64,000 nucleotides of DNA from Streptomyces sp. NBC_00258 (GCF_036182465.1 NZ_CP108081.1:434001-498000), one strand, 5' to 3'; positions 16,815-24,882 are shown, numbered from the stretch's first letter. A program made the numbers and translations. Notes: generated by a model from the letters alone, not told the origin.

Positions 16815-18182
16815 TCAAAGCGGGAGCTTCTGCCGGCGCGCTGAAGCTTTCCGGGGAGCAGCCTCTCGAGTGATCCGCTGTACTCGGCGGAGCGCAGCCA
16901 TGGTTTCGTTCTGGGCGGTGCGGTAGACACGCAGGGCGCCGACGGGCAGGGCGAGGGCCACGGCCGCGAGCAGGTAGGCAAAGACCCAGGACCACAGAGC
17001 GACCTTCTGAGGAAGCATGGTGGAGGGGTCTGCGGGATCGATCAAGACGGTGGTCTTTTGCCCTTCTTCTGACTCAAGCCCCACCTCGCGCTGCCGGTAG
17101 CTGTGCCCCGAAATCGTCCACGTATAGGTGCACTTATATGTCGGTGTGTCGATGCCGTGGTCACCAGGGGAGGCATCTGGCTGCTTTGTGCAGTCGGTAA
17201 CGGACGCTGTCGCCTCTGAGCGGTGTTCCAGATAGTTCTGGTGGCTCCGGATCCCCGTGCTCAGCAGGTACAGGGGAACCGTGCAGGCTGCGATGATCAG
17301 GAGACACGACGCGAGGCCGTAGCTGGCAGCGTTCGAGGAAGTACCGAGGCGCTTGAGGGCCTTGTGCCGCAGCCCGTCCGTGATCGCGGCCACCAACACA
17401 GAGCTGCCGGCAGCCAGCCAGCCGCGAGTTGGCCAGGGCGTTGCGTTGTCCGCCAGCGTTGCCCCGACAAGGGCTGCCCCGATGGCGACTACACACGTCA
17501 GCGTGCACAACACCAGGATTGCCCCGCTCCCCCGCACCACAAGAAGGTCCAGCTTCGCCGGTGGTGGCGGAGCAGTTGTCGCCTGCTGCGCAATGAGGAT
17601 TGCCTCAGCGACGACCGCTTCCTCCTCCAGGCGGCGCACCTGCTCCAGCAGACTCTCTACCTTCGCCGCAAGTTCGGCGGACTCTGCCCGGGCCGCCTGC
17701 AACTCCTGACGAAGGCGCTCCGCCTCATCCTCGGCCCGGTTCAGCCATTTGCGCGTCAGCGCCAGGTTCCGAAGGGCTGCCCGCTCCCGGGCCACCGCGG
17801 CATCGCGTTTGTCGAGCGCACTCAGCAGCTGCCACACCGGTGGGTTGAGATGTTCCAGCGCCCGCATGTACAGCGCATCCGTCCGCTGGTGTGCCTGGTC
17901 ATTGCTGCGCGTGCCGCTCTGCCGGTCGCACACCGGATGGACGTTTGCCACGAAGGCCCGCTCGGGTGCCTTCTTTCCGGCCAGGAACTTCGACAAGTCG
18001 GGTGTGCTCACCCCCAGTGCCTTTGCCGCGTCACTGTCGGTAGGGAACACGCTGTCGATCAGCTTCCGCAGATGCAGCACCCAGTCGGTGATCTCCGGTG
18101 GCAGATTCTCCCGATCGAGCGCGCTACGAGGACGACCTGCCTGCCGTCCGGCTCTGCTGGCACGTCCGGGCCTGCTGTCCAT
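16815..18182 (-). CDS. Membrane-anchored HTH protein with coiled coil
   Basis: I place the start at ATG 18182; GTG 18185 and 18188 are equally possible behind GTGAGGTGG, and the frame is open to 18278. The 455-residue protein has an HTH-like N-terminus near residues 30-75 (SDAAKALGVSTPDLSKFLAGKKAP), a coiled coil near 130-205 (RAEDEAERLRQELQAARAE...), then four hydrophobic segments. Between the last two is a 90-residue outside loop with paired cysteines (VTDCTKQP, TYKCTYTW) and GHSYRQREVGLESEEGQKTTVLIDP, which resembles DUF3592-type loops. A cytoplasmic DNA-binding head on a membrane protein suggests a one-component sensor. It is divergent from the small gene at 18422. Function unknown. Confidence 0.7.
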   Translation of the reverse strand: MDSRPGRASRAGRQAGRPRSALDRENLPPEITDWVLHLRKLIDSVFPTDSDAAKALGVSTPDLSKFLAGKKAPERAFVANVHPVCDRQSGTRSNDQAHQRTDALYMRALEHLNPPVWQLLSALDKRDAAVARERAALRNLALTRKWLNRAEDEAERLRQELQAARAESAELAAKVESLLEQVRRLEEEAVVAEAILIAQQATTAPPPPAKLDLLVVRGSGAILVLCTLTCVVAIGAALVGATLADNATPWPTRGWLAAGSSVLVAAITDGLRHKALKRLGTSSNAASYGLASCLLIIAACTVPLYLLSTGIRSHQNYLEHRSEATASVTDCTKQPDASPGDHGIDTPTYKCTYTWTISGHSYRQREVGLESEEGQKTTVLIDPADPSTMLPQKVALWSWVFAYLLAAVALALPVGALRVYRTAQNETMAALRRVQRITREAAPRKASARRQKLPL

Positions 18183-18421
18183 CACCACCGTGCCCACCTC
18201 ACTTCCCGGCTCCTGGTTTATGGAAAAAGTCCCGCTCACAGGCTTCTTGCGCTTGGAGCAACAATTTGTCGTCCCCAAATCTGGAATAGCGGCCCGGCAG
18301 CACTGCCCGGGGCCGTGTCGCTTGGTGCTGTCCGTGGCCTGGACAACGCAGCGAGCGCCTCAGAGTCCCGCTTTCGTTCGTGCATGCTCGTTTTGGCATG
18401 CACCGCAAGGAGTCCCCTGCC

Positions 18422-18595
18422 ATGTCCACGCTCGCCCTGCTGATCGTTCTGCTTCTGGTTCTGGTCGGTCTCCTGACGGCCGGAGGCCTTGCCTACGTCG
18501 TCCACCGCCACCCAGCTCTGGCCCAGCCACTCACAGTGGGGCTGTCCGGGCTCGCTCTTTTGGGAGCCCTCGTCGCCGTCATCACGGCCCGCTGA
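18422..18595 (+). CDS. Small hydrophobic protein, 57 residues
   Basis: ATG 18422 follows AAGGAG with a 9-base spacer and is better than ATG 18380. The 57-residue product is almost entirely membrane: LALLIVLLLVLVGLLTAGGLAYVV, a short HRHPALAQ loop, then a second segment LGLSGLALLGALVAVI-like region. It ends in a single Arg. No family recognised. It is divergent from the membrane HTH gene, with 240 bp between their starts. Confidence 0.65.
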   Translation: MSTLALLIVLLLVLVGLLTAGGLAYVVHRHPALAQPLTVGLSGLALLGALVAVITAR

Positions 18596-18659
18596 CCGGA
18601 TGGCACGGCGATCCTTGCCCGCATCACCCGCACAGAACCTCACCGCACGCAGACCGCGC

Positions 18660-18800
18660 CTACGGCTTCCGCTGCCTCTCCGCCCGCTCCCGGTGCGCCG
18701 TGAAGGGAAGGGGCCAGCCGGGTCCCAGGCCGGCGTTGCGGGCTCGGACGATTGCCGCGGCGCGGTCGTTGACCTGGAGTTTGGAGAAGCCTGGAAGTGC
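18660..18800 (-). pseudogene. 3' remnant of a LuxR/NarL-type regulator
   Basis: Read on the minus strand this segment encodes FSKLQVNDRAAAIVRARNAG followed by a short tail and a TAG stop at 18660-18662. SKLxVxDRAxAVxxAxxxGL is the recognition-helix end of LuxR-type HTH domains. Nothing upstream continues the domain in frame, so only the last 40 residues survive. It marks a deletion or insertion junction near 18,800. Confidence 0.6.
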
Positions 18801-18949
18801 AGGTCAGGCGGCTCGCTTCGGGTGGTTTCGTCTGGAGGGATGGGACGTTCGGAGCTCCCGCCTTTGGTCCTGGTGTGTGGCGCCGGTTCGGGGGTATCCG
18901 GGGTCGTTAACCGGGTTGCTCAGGACGAGGGTGGCGGTGTGGCTCAGCG

Positions 18950-19411
18950 ATGAACGCAGACGAATACGAGTCGCTGGTCAGCCGCCCGATCCTGTCCGCT
19001 GTAGCCCTGGACGGCAGTGAGCCGATCGCTGCGGCCCGGCATTTCGCCCGTGGATTCATGACCAAGTTGCAGGCCGTTCACGGGGTCCCGGTGTCGGAGC
19101 GGGCGATGGGCCTGGTGCAGCTGGTCGTCAGCGAGCTGGTGACCAACACCTACAAACACGCGCCCGGGCCGTGTCTGCTGGACCTGGAGGTGGTCGACGG
19201 CGCCGTGGAGATCAGCGTGTGGGACACCGATGCGGCGCTGCCGGCGGCCTGTCCTGCTGATCCGGGACGGGTCGGGCAGCATGGCCTGGAGATCGCGATG
19301 GCGGTGTGCCGCAGTTTCGAGGTGCGGCGCGAGCCGGTGGGCAAGCGGGTGAAGGCCGCGGTCGTGCTGGCCGACGATCCCGGCGGGCATCCGGCAGGCC
19401 GCCTGATATGA
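18950..19411 (+). CDS. Anti-sigma-factor-type ATP-binding protein (RsbW-like)
   Basis: This is a 153-residue stand-alone HATPase_c_2 domain. Motifs seen are the N-box LVQLVVSELVTNTYKHA near residue 65, the G1-like VWDTDAALP near residue 97, and GRVGQHGLEIAMAVCRSFEVRR (G2) near residue 115. Streptomycetes encode dozens of such proteins, which phosphorylate anti-anti-sigma factors or sequester sigma factors; no partner gene is adjacent here. The N-terminal 40 residues are typical of the family. A strong hairpin terminator follows, so it is probably monocistronic. Confidence 0.85.
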   Translation: MNADEYESLVSRPILSAVALDGSEPIAAARHFARGFMTKLQAVHGVPVSERAMGLVQLVVSELVTNTYKHAPGPCLLDLEVVDGAVEISVWDTDAALPAACPADPGRVGQHGLEIAMAVCRSFEVRREPVGKRVKAAVVLADDPGGHPAGRLI

Positions 19412-19455
19412 CGGGCACCACAGCCCACCGGAAAAAATCCGGACTTCGTGGGCCT

Positions 19456-19487
19456 CTTGTGGCACTGCTGATGAGCAGTGCCACAAG
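19456..19487 (+). terminator. 14-bp perfect hairpin
   Basis: CTTGTGGCACTGCT at 19456-19469 pairs with AGCAGTGCCACAAG at 19474-19487 around a GATG loop, 45 bases downstream of the anti-sigma-type gene. Confidence 0.85.
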
Positions 19488-19667
19488 GGGTAGCGCCGAG
19501 GTGAGCCTAGAGGCCGCCAGAAGTTGACCTTGGTCCCGGCCTGCTGGCGGCGGTCGCCCCCATCCGGCTGAAGGTCATTGGTAGTGGTACTCGTGCCCGG
19601 TTGCACGAACCTGAGTTGAGCCGGGTCACCCCGGCGTCAAAGTCCCGCCCGTGCCGGGGTGGTGGCG

Positions 19668-20051
19668 CTAGCGCAGGAAGAGGCACACCTCGTTGGTCCA
19701 GCCGCGGAGGCCGTCGCTGTCGATGCGGATTTCCCTCCATCCGTCGTAGCTGGCTACTTGGCCGCACATCGGTTGGTAGCGGGTGCCGGTGACCATGCAG
19801 CCTTCCGTGGTCACCATCGTGTTCGCTGCCATGAGGGTGATCAGCCCGGTATGGCCGCCGGGTCCTCGACGCAGGTCGGTCAGTTCGGTGGGGTGGGTGC
19901 GCAGGGGTTTGCCTGCGCAGTCCGGCGCGCGGGAGGCGGTGTGGGCGGGGGTGGTGACGAAGCAGGCGGCGCCAGCGAGGGCCAGGGCGATTCCGAATCG
20001 GACGACCGAGCTGGCGGCTGACCTGTGTCGCCACGCAGAGAAAGCATTCAT
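19668..20051 (-). CDS. Small secreted protein, SH3-like
   Basis: From ATG 20051 the 127-residue product has a signal peptide (RHRSAASS, then VVRFGIALALAGAACFVTTPAHTA) with likely cleavage after PAHTA. The mature part has four cysteines (DCAGK, GCMVTG, MCGQVA, VCLFLR) and ends REIRIDSDGLRGWTNEVCLF, a pattern like bacterial SH3 domains whose last strand is GWVxxxYL. The ribosome-binding site is poor. Secreted SH3-like proteins of this size are frequent in streptomycetes without known role. Disulfides are likely outside the cell. Confidence 0.65.
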   Translation of the reverse strand: MNAFSAWRHRSAASSVVRFGIALALAGAACFVTTPAHTASRAPDCAGKPLRTHPTELTDLRRGPGGHTGLITLMAANTMVTTEGCMVTGTRYQPMCGQVASYDGWREIRIDSDGLRGWTNEVCLFLR

Positions 20052-20241
20052 ATACGGAAGGTGACCACCGGTTGCTCGGTGTAAACAGGGGCCGGGCTGC
20101 GGCCCGGCCCGAACCGCCGGTGCGCAGGGGCACGGGTCGACGCGCGCGCTGCGGCCGGTACGGGGAGTTCGACCGGCGTGCGCTGCGCGGCTCGGACGCC
20201 CGGGCTGCGGTCGTCCTGGTGGGACCCCGGATGGCCGATTG

Positions 20242-20413
20242 GCGCCACGACGCCTGCGCATCCCCGAAGCGCGGGCGTCGTTGGGGCAGATCCAGCGCAC
20301 CGCCTCCCCGTCGGTGTGCGTTGTGGGGGCCCGAACCTTGCCCGGTCCCGGGCCCCTACCTGCAACTGCCCCGCACTCGCGGACGGGCGGGTACGGGGCG
20401 GCCTGCGCAATGC
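20242..20413 (+). repeat. 172-bp direct repeat, copy A
   Basis: The segment from GCGCCACGACGCCTGCGCATCC-like start to GCCTGCGCAATGC is repeated at 25172-25343 with only scattered differences. It includes CCCGGTCCCGGGCCC and a region that in copy B forms a GC-rich hairpin. I see no credible ORF in the surrounding 20052-20472 stretch, so it appears non-coding. Confidence 0.75.
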
Positions 20414-20472
20414 TCGCCTTATGTGTGGGCGATGCTGCGCACCGAGGGGAGAGATCCCCTGCCGGTCCAGCC

Positions 20473-21081
20473 CTATACACAGTTCTTGATCGAGTGCACA
20501 GGATCCCACTTCACGCCTTGCGTAACGCGGGAGGGCGCGGCGGGCATGCCCCACGGCGGAGCCTGGAAATTTTCCCAGTACAGGACTGGCTTGGTGCCGG
20601 TGGTCTGGTTATTCCACCAGCCACCGATGGTCCTGAAGGGGATTTCGTAGTTGTCGCAGTGATACATGGACACGGTGTCACCCTGTAGGCTCTCCCGCTC
20701 GTAAGCGCAGAACCATCCGTAGCCGGGCGGGCTTGGGGCACCGCCGGTTGGCCAATGGCAGCCATCTGCCTGGTACTTGACCTTGGCCGCCTGCACGAGT
20801 TGCCGGGGGTGCGTCTCCCCGGGCACGGTGACGTTCAGCATCGCCCCGTTCATGTCGATCTGGTTCGGCGAGATCTGCGTCCCTCGCCCGGCCAGCGTGA
20901 CCAGGTAGTCGTCGACCTTGGCCTGCAACGCCGTCGCCTGCTGGGTCGACAGCCCAGCGGCCCGCGCCTGAGCCGAAAATCCCGTACGGGCCGACGACTC
21001 AGTCGCCAGGCCCTGACCAGCTGCTACCAGGAGCAGCCCCATCACCACGACGCTTACGAATGCTCGGGCTCTTAGTTTCAA
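20473..21081 (-). CDS. Secreted protein, peptidase inhibitor family I36-like
   Basis: TTG 21081 follows AAAGGGGGAG at good spacing. The 202-residue product has a signal peptide (AFVSVVVMGLLLVAAGQGLA), a helical linker containing QQATALQAKVDDYLVTLAGRGTQIS, and a C-terminal domain with GYGWFCAYERESLQGDTVS and FRTIGGWWNNQTTGTKPVLYW. The YxCxYxxxxxxG and GxxxNNQTTG patterns match the beta/gamma-crystallin-like SMPI/I36 family, whose founding member inhibits a metalloproteinase. Several cysteines (FCAYE, YHCDN, KNCV) would form disulfides. Family likely, inhibitory activity inferred. Confidence 0.7.
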   Translation of the reverse strand: MKLRARAFVSVVVMGLLLVAAGQGLATESSARTGFSAQARAAGLSTQQATALQAKVDDYLVTLAGRGTQISPNQIDMNGAMLNVTVPGETHPRQLVQAAKVKYQADGCHWPTGGAPSPPGYGWFCAYERESLQGDTVSMYHCDNYEIPFRTIGGWWNNQTTGTKPVLYWENFQAPPWGMPAAPSRVTQGVKWDPVHSIKNCV

Positions 21082-21146
21082 CGCGCTCCCCCTTTGTCAA
21101 AGGTCTGGCTGTTCGAGCAGGGTGCGCGACGCAACCGGGCCTGTCG

Positions 21147-22139
21147 TTACGGATGAGCGCACAGGTCTTGATTCTGCGTGTACTGCTGGCGGTACTGGCT
21201 CGGGGAGACGCCGTGGGCGCTGCGGAAGGCCCGGCTGAAGTGCGCGGGGCTGGTGAACCCCCACCGGGTGGCGATCGCGTGGATCGGACGGGCGATCAGC
21301 TGGGAGTCGGCGAGGTCGCGTCGGCACTGCTCCAGGCGGCGTTCGCGGATCCAGCCTGCGACGGTGCGCTCTTCCTGCTGGAACAGCTTGTGCAGGTAAC
21401 GCAGGGAGATGTGGTGCGCGGCAGCGATGGTCTCCGGGGTCAGGTTCGGGTCGCCCAGGTTGTCCCGAATGAAGGCATGGATCTGAACCATCAGCGCGCG
21501 CCGCCTGGTGTGAGGCGGCACCGCGCTCTGAGAGTCCAGCGCGTCGGCAAGCACCGTGGTCAGCAAGTCGAGGGTCAGCGTGGACAGGCGGGCGGTGTCG
21601 GCCGGGCTGAGTTCGTCCATACGCTGGGCGAGGTGCAGCAGGAACTGGGACGAGAGCGCTCCGATGCCCTGCGTGCCGGGGATGCGAACGGCGCTCAGCC
21701 GCCGTAGATCCCGGTCGGGCAACGGCAGCAGCGAGCGCGGGAAGCGCAGGAGCAGCAGCTGGCTCGTAGGTATGTGCGGCGCGTGCTTGCCCAGGAAGGG
21801 ACGTGAGGTGTCGAACAGCATCAAGTCGCCGACCCCCAGATCCGCGTGCTGGCCGTCCTGCGTCACCGTGGCGCCGCCACGCACGATGCAGCCCACCTTG
21901 AGCACTTCGGGATCGGCCTGGCGGATGAGCTTGGGCGAGCGGTGGACCGTGTGCGGCATCGTGGTCAACAGCGTCGCCTGCATCGCACCGAAATCGCTGA
22001 TGCCGACCTGGGCCTTGAATCCGTTCTCCAGCTGCGGGTCGCAGCGTAAGTCGTAGGGCACCCAGAGCTTCGTGCTCACCTCGCGCCAGAACGCGAACCG
22101 CTCTCCCGCCGCGACCTCGGCAGTGCTGACCACGTCCAT
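21147..22139 (-). CDS. AraC-family transcriptional regulator
   Basis: I chose ATG 22139 (MDVVSTAEVAAGERFAFWRE) since the family usually begins just before this ERxxFWR motif; the frame is open to 22205. The 330-residue protein has an N-terminal AraC_binding_2-like domain (FxAxVxxxDFGxMQ pattern; GDLMLFDTSRPF) and a C-terminal double HTH. HTH 1 is LTPETIAAAHHISLRYLHKLFQ and HTH 2 is PIHAIATRWGFTSPAHFSRAFR followed by GVSPSQYR. Such regulators resemble FeaR and usually control nearby catabolic genes, but none is adjacent. Confidence 0.88.
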   Translation of the reverse strand: MDVVSTAEVAAGERFAFWREVSTKLWVPYDLRCDPQLENGFKAQVGISDFGAMQATLLTTMPHTVHRSPKLIRQADPEVLKVGCIVRGGATVTQDGQHADLGVGDLMLFDTSRPFLGKHAPHIPTSQLLLLRFPRSLLPLPDRDLRRLSAVRIPGTQGIGALSSQFLLHLAQRMDELSPADTARLSTLTLDLLTTVLADALDSQSAVPPHTRRRALMVQIHAFIRDNLGDPNLTPETIAAAHHISLRYLHKLFQQEERTVAGWIRERRLEQCRRDLADSQLIARPIHAIATRWGFTSPAHFSRAFRSAHGVSPSQYRQQYTQNQDLCAHP

Positions 22140-22283
22140 GAGCCCAGTGTTGTCGCGACAGGGTCGGGTCAGCATCACCCGAACAAGCCGAACACACCCC
22201 GCCACCGGGGCCGCACTCGTTCCTCCCGGAACTGACGGCCCAGACCTGAACCGGGCTCATGGCAGGGCCCACGATGGAAGCGG

Positions 22284-22524
22284 CGTGGAACACCAACCTT
22301 GCTGCGGCCCGCCAGTTCCACACCCGCGGAGGACACCTGCGGCCCACCCGCAAGCACGTCGAAATGATCAACGTGGGCGGTGGGGGGAGGGTGATCAGGA
22401 GGCCGTGAAGCTTGGGGCATGGCTCGACAACACCCGCAAGAGGGCCGCGAAGTTGAGTGCGAAGCGTCGTGCGCAGTTGGCCGGCCTCGGTCTGGAGTGG
22501 GCGGCACAGGAGGGGAGCGCGTGA
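22284..22524 (+). pseudogene. Truncated, frameshifted copy of the HA-domain gene 3' end
   Basis: The DNA matches 15957-16197 closely and translates as WNTNLAAARQFHTRGGHLRP then, after a 1-base loss in the G-run near 22390, KLGAWLDNTRKRAAKLSAKR in another frame. Neither a start codon nor the rest of the HA array is present. It leads straight into copy 2 of the 177-residue gene with the same TGATG overlap as in copy 1. Confidence 0.75.
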
Positions 22525-23057
22525 TGTGGAGTGCTGAGGATGTGGTCCGGGCTTCGGTCCGGCGGCAGAGCGAGGGTCTGAGCGTGGCGCAGGTCGCGGA
22601 CAAGGTCGCGGAAGCACAGCGGCGGGAACGGGAGACCCGACACCAGCTGAACTCCCCTGCCGTCGACCGTGGCCCGTACGACAGTGACCCGGAGGACCTC
22701 GCGGAGCAGTGGGTGGCGCGGCATGCCGAGTGGCGTCGCGTCGCCGATTTGATGGACGCTCAGGGCTGGCCGGTCTACAGCCCGGAGCAGGACGTCCAGG
22801 GCAGCGCGTGGGCGCGGGAGCGCGACGCACAGCGCGAGGGCGCCCTCGCGCGACGTGCCGAGTGGCAGATGGAGCAGCAGGACGCGCGCGATGAGCTGAA
22901 AGCTCAGGTGTGGCTGTCTGCCGATGTGAGCCGCCGACTGCGCGCGATCGCCGCCCGCACCGGCCTTGAGCCGGAGCAGGTCCTTGCCCAACTCGCCGAC
23001 CGGGTCCGCATGAACGACGACGGCGTCCTGGCGGTCGACGCTTTCACCCTGCACTGA
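22524..23057 (+). CDS. Conserved 177-residue protein, copy 2
   Basis: ATG 22524 follows AGGAGGGG and shares its first base with the stop of the HA-domain relic. The product parallels the one at 16197: WSAEDVVRASVRRQSEGLS, AEQWVARHAEWRRVADLMDA, and the C-terminal LSADVSRRLRAIAARTGLEP segment. The frame is intact, while its upstream partner is broken, so selection may act on this gene alone. Differences from copy 1 are mostly single substitutions plus one extra residue (SPAVDRGPYD versus FPGDHGPYD). Confidence 0.7.
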   Translation: MWSAEDVVRASVRRQSEGLSVAQVADKVAEAQRRERETRHQLNSPAVDRGPYDSDPEDLAEQWVARHAEWRRVADLMDAQGWPVYSPEQDVQGSAWARERDAQREGALARRAEWQMEQQDARDELKAQVWLSADVSRRLRAIAARTGLEPEQVLAQLADRVRMNDDGVLAVDAFTLH

Positions 23058-23243
23058 CCAGGCTGCCCGTGGCTATGTGCGTCGTTTTGACGCGAGATGC
23101 GGAGTCGCGCCTTCGCCCGTATTTTTCGGAAGTTTTTTGTTCGGACAGGTAGTCCGAACGCGAACAATGCAGAGCCGCTACACCTGGTGCGGACGATCCA
23201 GCTGACTCTTCGCATGGGTCAGCCAACTTCAAGGGGAGTACGA

Positions 23244-23552
23244 ATGGTTCGCACGAAACTGGCCGCCGTCGCCACGGCTGGCACATTGGCCATCGGTAGT
23301 CTGATCGCCGGTGCCGGTACAGCATCTGCCAGTCACCACGGCATGCCTGATGCGGCGAAGCCCGCTTCGTCCGGCGACTGCCTGTACGTCCTCAACACCA
23401 GCGGGTATCGGACCACAGCAGCAAGGGCCGAAGCCTGCAACACCGGTGCATCAGACGTGTGGGGAGCCGTCATCTTCTGCACGATCGGGCTGCAGGAAAC
23501 CGGCGTGCGCAGTTACGTCGCGGGGGTGGCATGCAACGCCGCCCAAGATTGA
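23244..23552 (+). CDS. Small secreted protein, 102 residues
   Basis: ATG 23244 follows AAGGGGAG. A clear signal peptide (VRTKLAAVATAGTLAIGSLI...GTASA) ends near residue 27. The mature domain of about 75 residues carries four cysteines (GDCLYVLN, EACNTG, IFCTIG, VACNAA), enough for two disulfides. The pattern CLYVLNTSGYRTTAARAEACNTG...CTIGLQETGV looks like a conserved streptomycete secreted family, without a name I can give. The gene is bracketed by copy 2 of the 177-residue gene and a third copy of that gene's tail, which suggests it sits in an exchanged segment. Confidence 0.75.
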   Translation: MVRTKLAAVATAGTLAIGSLIAGAGTASASHHGMPDAAKPASSGDCLYVLNTSGYRTTAARAEACNTGASDVWGAVIFCTIGLQETGVRSYVAGVACNAAQD

Positions 23553-23574
23553 TTGCTGTGTGACAGGGCTTCCA

Positions 23575-23632
23575 AGACTCCGGATGGACGACGACGGCGC
23601 CCTGGCGGTCGGCGCCTTCATCCCACGCTGAC
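23575..23632 (+). repeat. Third copy of the 177-residue gene's 3' tail
   Basis: These bases match the last 18 codons at 16675-16730 (RMDDDGALAVDAFTPH versus RMDDDGALAVGAFIPR) and their stop, but no upstream gene is attached. The secreted-protein gene at 23244 therefore lies between two copies of the same tail. Confidence 0.75.
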
Positions 23633-23634
23633 CG

Positions 23635-23672
23635 GCTGCCCCGCACGCGCGAGCTGGCGCGTGCGGGGCAGC
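23635..23672 (+). terminator. 16-bp perfect hairpin
   Basis: GCTGCCCCGCACGCGC at 23635-23650 pairs with GCGCGTGCGGGGCAGC at 23657-23672 around GAGCTG. It lies between the rightward secreted-protein gene and the stop of the leftward small gene at 23690, so it probably serves both. Confidence 0.88.
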
Positions 23673-23689
23673 GTCGGCGCTGCTTAAGG

Positions 23690-23887
23690 CTACGGCCTTT
23701 TGGGGCAGCCTCCGCTGCAGAGGGTGGTGAACTCTCCGGCTCCGGTGGGGAGCTGGGAGGCCTCCCAGGGCAGCGGCTTGGCGGGGGCGGTGCGGCCGGG
23801 CTCGGCTGCGGCGGCGCCGGATACGAAGCCCATGGTGAGTGCTACAGCGGCCAGCAGGCCAGCGGACAGGCGAGCAACAGTGCGCAT
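23690..23887 (-). CDS. Short secreted peptide, 65 residues
   Basis: ATG 23887 follows AGGGGAAA. The first 28 residues form a signal peptide (LSAGLLAAVALTMGFVSGAAAA). The mature part is about 37 residues, rich in Pro, and ends TLCSGGCPKRP with a CxxxC pair. No family recognised. Size and secretion would suit a signalling or antimicrobial peptide, but there is no processing gene nearby. Confidence 0.6.
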   Translation of the reverse strand: MRTVARLSAGLLAAVALTMGFVSGAAAAEPGRTAPAKPLPWEASQLPTGAGEFTTLCSGGCPKRP

Positions 23888-23971
23888 GAGGCTTTTCCCC
23901 TGGCTTGGCGTCGGGCGGTCTGGTCAGGCCGCCGTTACGCCATCCTCGCTTTCCGGTCGGGCTCACCACCA

Positions 23972-24145
23972 TCACATCGGCGGTGGTCGAAAGTGGCAGA
24001 CGGGGTGTGGGCGGCAGTCGTCTGGGTAGTCGGGCTGTGCCTGCTCGGGGAAGGGCCGCCACGCCTGGGGAGGTTGAAGCGGCCCTTCTCCCTCCTTGTC
24101 GTCCGGCTGCTTTGCAGAGCCGGAGATCCGTCCGGTGGTGAGCAC
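23972..24145 (-). CDS. Possible small protein, 57 residues
   Basis: From GTG 24145, 15 bases after the stop of the 110-residue gene, the frame reads a proline- and charge-rich peptide containing EGPLQPPQAWRPFPEQAQPD and DDCRPHPVCHF. The composition differs from shadow frames and the position fits an operon with the next gene upstream, but there is no clear ribosome-binding site. Confidence 0.4.
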   Translation of the reverse strand: MLTTGRISGSAKQPDDKEGEGPLQPPQAWRPFPEQAQPDYPDDCRPHPVCHFRPPPM

Positions 24146-24160
24146 TGGGCTTGGGAGTGG

Positions 24161-24493
24161 TCAGGACTGTTCGGTGAAGCACAGCCAGGCGGGCCGTTGC
24201 AGGCCGGCCCGGCCGGTGTAGCCGAGGACTCGGATCGCGTACGCGAGCTGGACGTCCCAGCCGGCCTGCTGCTCCGGGGAGATGCCCGCCGCACCACAGT
24301 GTCCGCCGGACTCGACCTGCTGGCTGTAGGCGACCAGGAAGACCTCTTCACCGACGCAGGAGCCGCCGACCGCAGAGTGCACGTCGGGGCACCGGTCCTT
24401 GACCGTGAGCAGGACTTCGTCGATCCGTTCGGTCTCCTGGCTGGCGGAGCCGACGTGAACGCCGTAGGCGAAGAAGGCGGTGTTCGTGTCCAC
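24161..24493 (-). CDS. Hypothetical protein, 110 residues
   Basis: GTG 24493 follows AAAGG with a 6-base spacer. The product is soluble, with AFFAYGVHVGSASQETERID, VLLTVKDRCPDVHSAVGGSC and AGWDVQLAYAIRVLGYTGRA as distinctive stretches and four cysteines. The mixed alpha/beta pattern is convincing as a folded protein. I do not recognise a family. It sits in a run of small leftward genes ending at 23972. Confidence 0.6.
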   Translation of the reverse strand: MDTNTAFFAYGVHVGSASQETERIDEVLLTVKDRCPDVHSAVGGSCVGEEVFLVAYSQQVESGGHCGAAGISPEQQAGWDVQLAYAIRVLGYTGRAGLQRPAWLCFTEQS

Positions 24494-24557
24494 GTGAGAC
24501 CTTTCGTCGCGGGGCCGGACTGACTCGGTTGCCGAGGGTGTTGCGTTGCGTAACGTA

Positions 24558-24589
24558 GTCCGGCCCCCACGATTCCGTGGGGGCCGGAC
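24558..24589 (-). terminator. 14-bp perfect hairpin
   Basis: GTCCGGCCCCCACG at 24558-24571 pairs with CGTGGGGGCCGGAC at 24576-24589 around ATTC. It lies 15 bases downstream of the leftward 54-residue gene and separates it from the gene at 24493. Confidence 0.9.
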
Positions 24590-24604
24590 GAAGGGCTTGC
24601 GAGA

Positions 24605-24769
24605 TCAGCCGCTGACCACGCGGCTGTGCTGGCTGCCGGGCTCGGTCGGGAGCTTCTCGGCGATCTGCTGCTCCGCCGCAGCCTGGTTGGTGTCCACCGC
24701 GAATCGGCTGTACGTCTCGCCGGTCGGCTCGTACTCGACCTTCACCTGGTACGCCTGCTGATCAGCCAT
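24605..24769 (-). CDS. Small protein, 54 residues
   Basis: ATG 24769 follows AAGGAGG with a 7-base spacer, one of the best ribosome-binding sites in the window. The peptide reads MADQQAYQVKVEYEPTGETY, then FAVDTNQAAAEQQIAEKLPT, ending in SQHSRVVSG. The pattern is two beta strands and a helix, as in small DNA- or protein-binding folds. It is transcribed divergently from the 88-residue gene across the AGGCCT array and ends at a strong terminator. No family recognised. Confidence 0.72.
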   Translation of the reverse strand: MADQQAYQVKVEYEPTGETYSRFAVDTNQAAAEQQIAEKLPTEPGSQHSRVVSG

Positions 24770-24828
24770 TCCTCTTCCTCCTTCATGCCTGCGGGAGTGT
24801 CCTTCCGTCTTGCGATACCTCCATCATT

Positions 24829-24882
24829 AGGCCTACGTGTAGGCCTGTCAATAGGCCTAGATGTAGATCTTTCTGTAGGGCT
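24829..24882. promoter_or_regulatory. Five AGGCCT-like boxes at exact 12-bp spacing
   Basis: The hexamers AGGCCT, AGGCCT, AGGCCT, AGATCT and AGGGCT start at 24829, 24841, 24853, 24865 and 24877. Each is preceded by T, giving TAGG-type cores one and a bit helical turns apart. The array fills the gap between two divergent small genes, so it is a likely operator. Confidence 0.75.
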
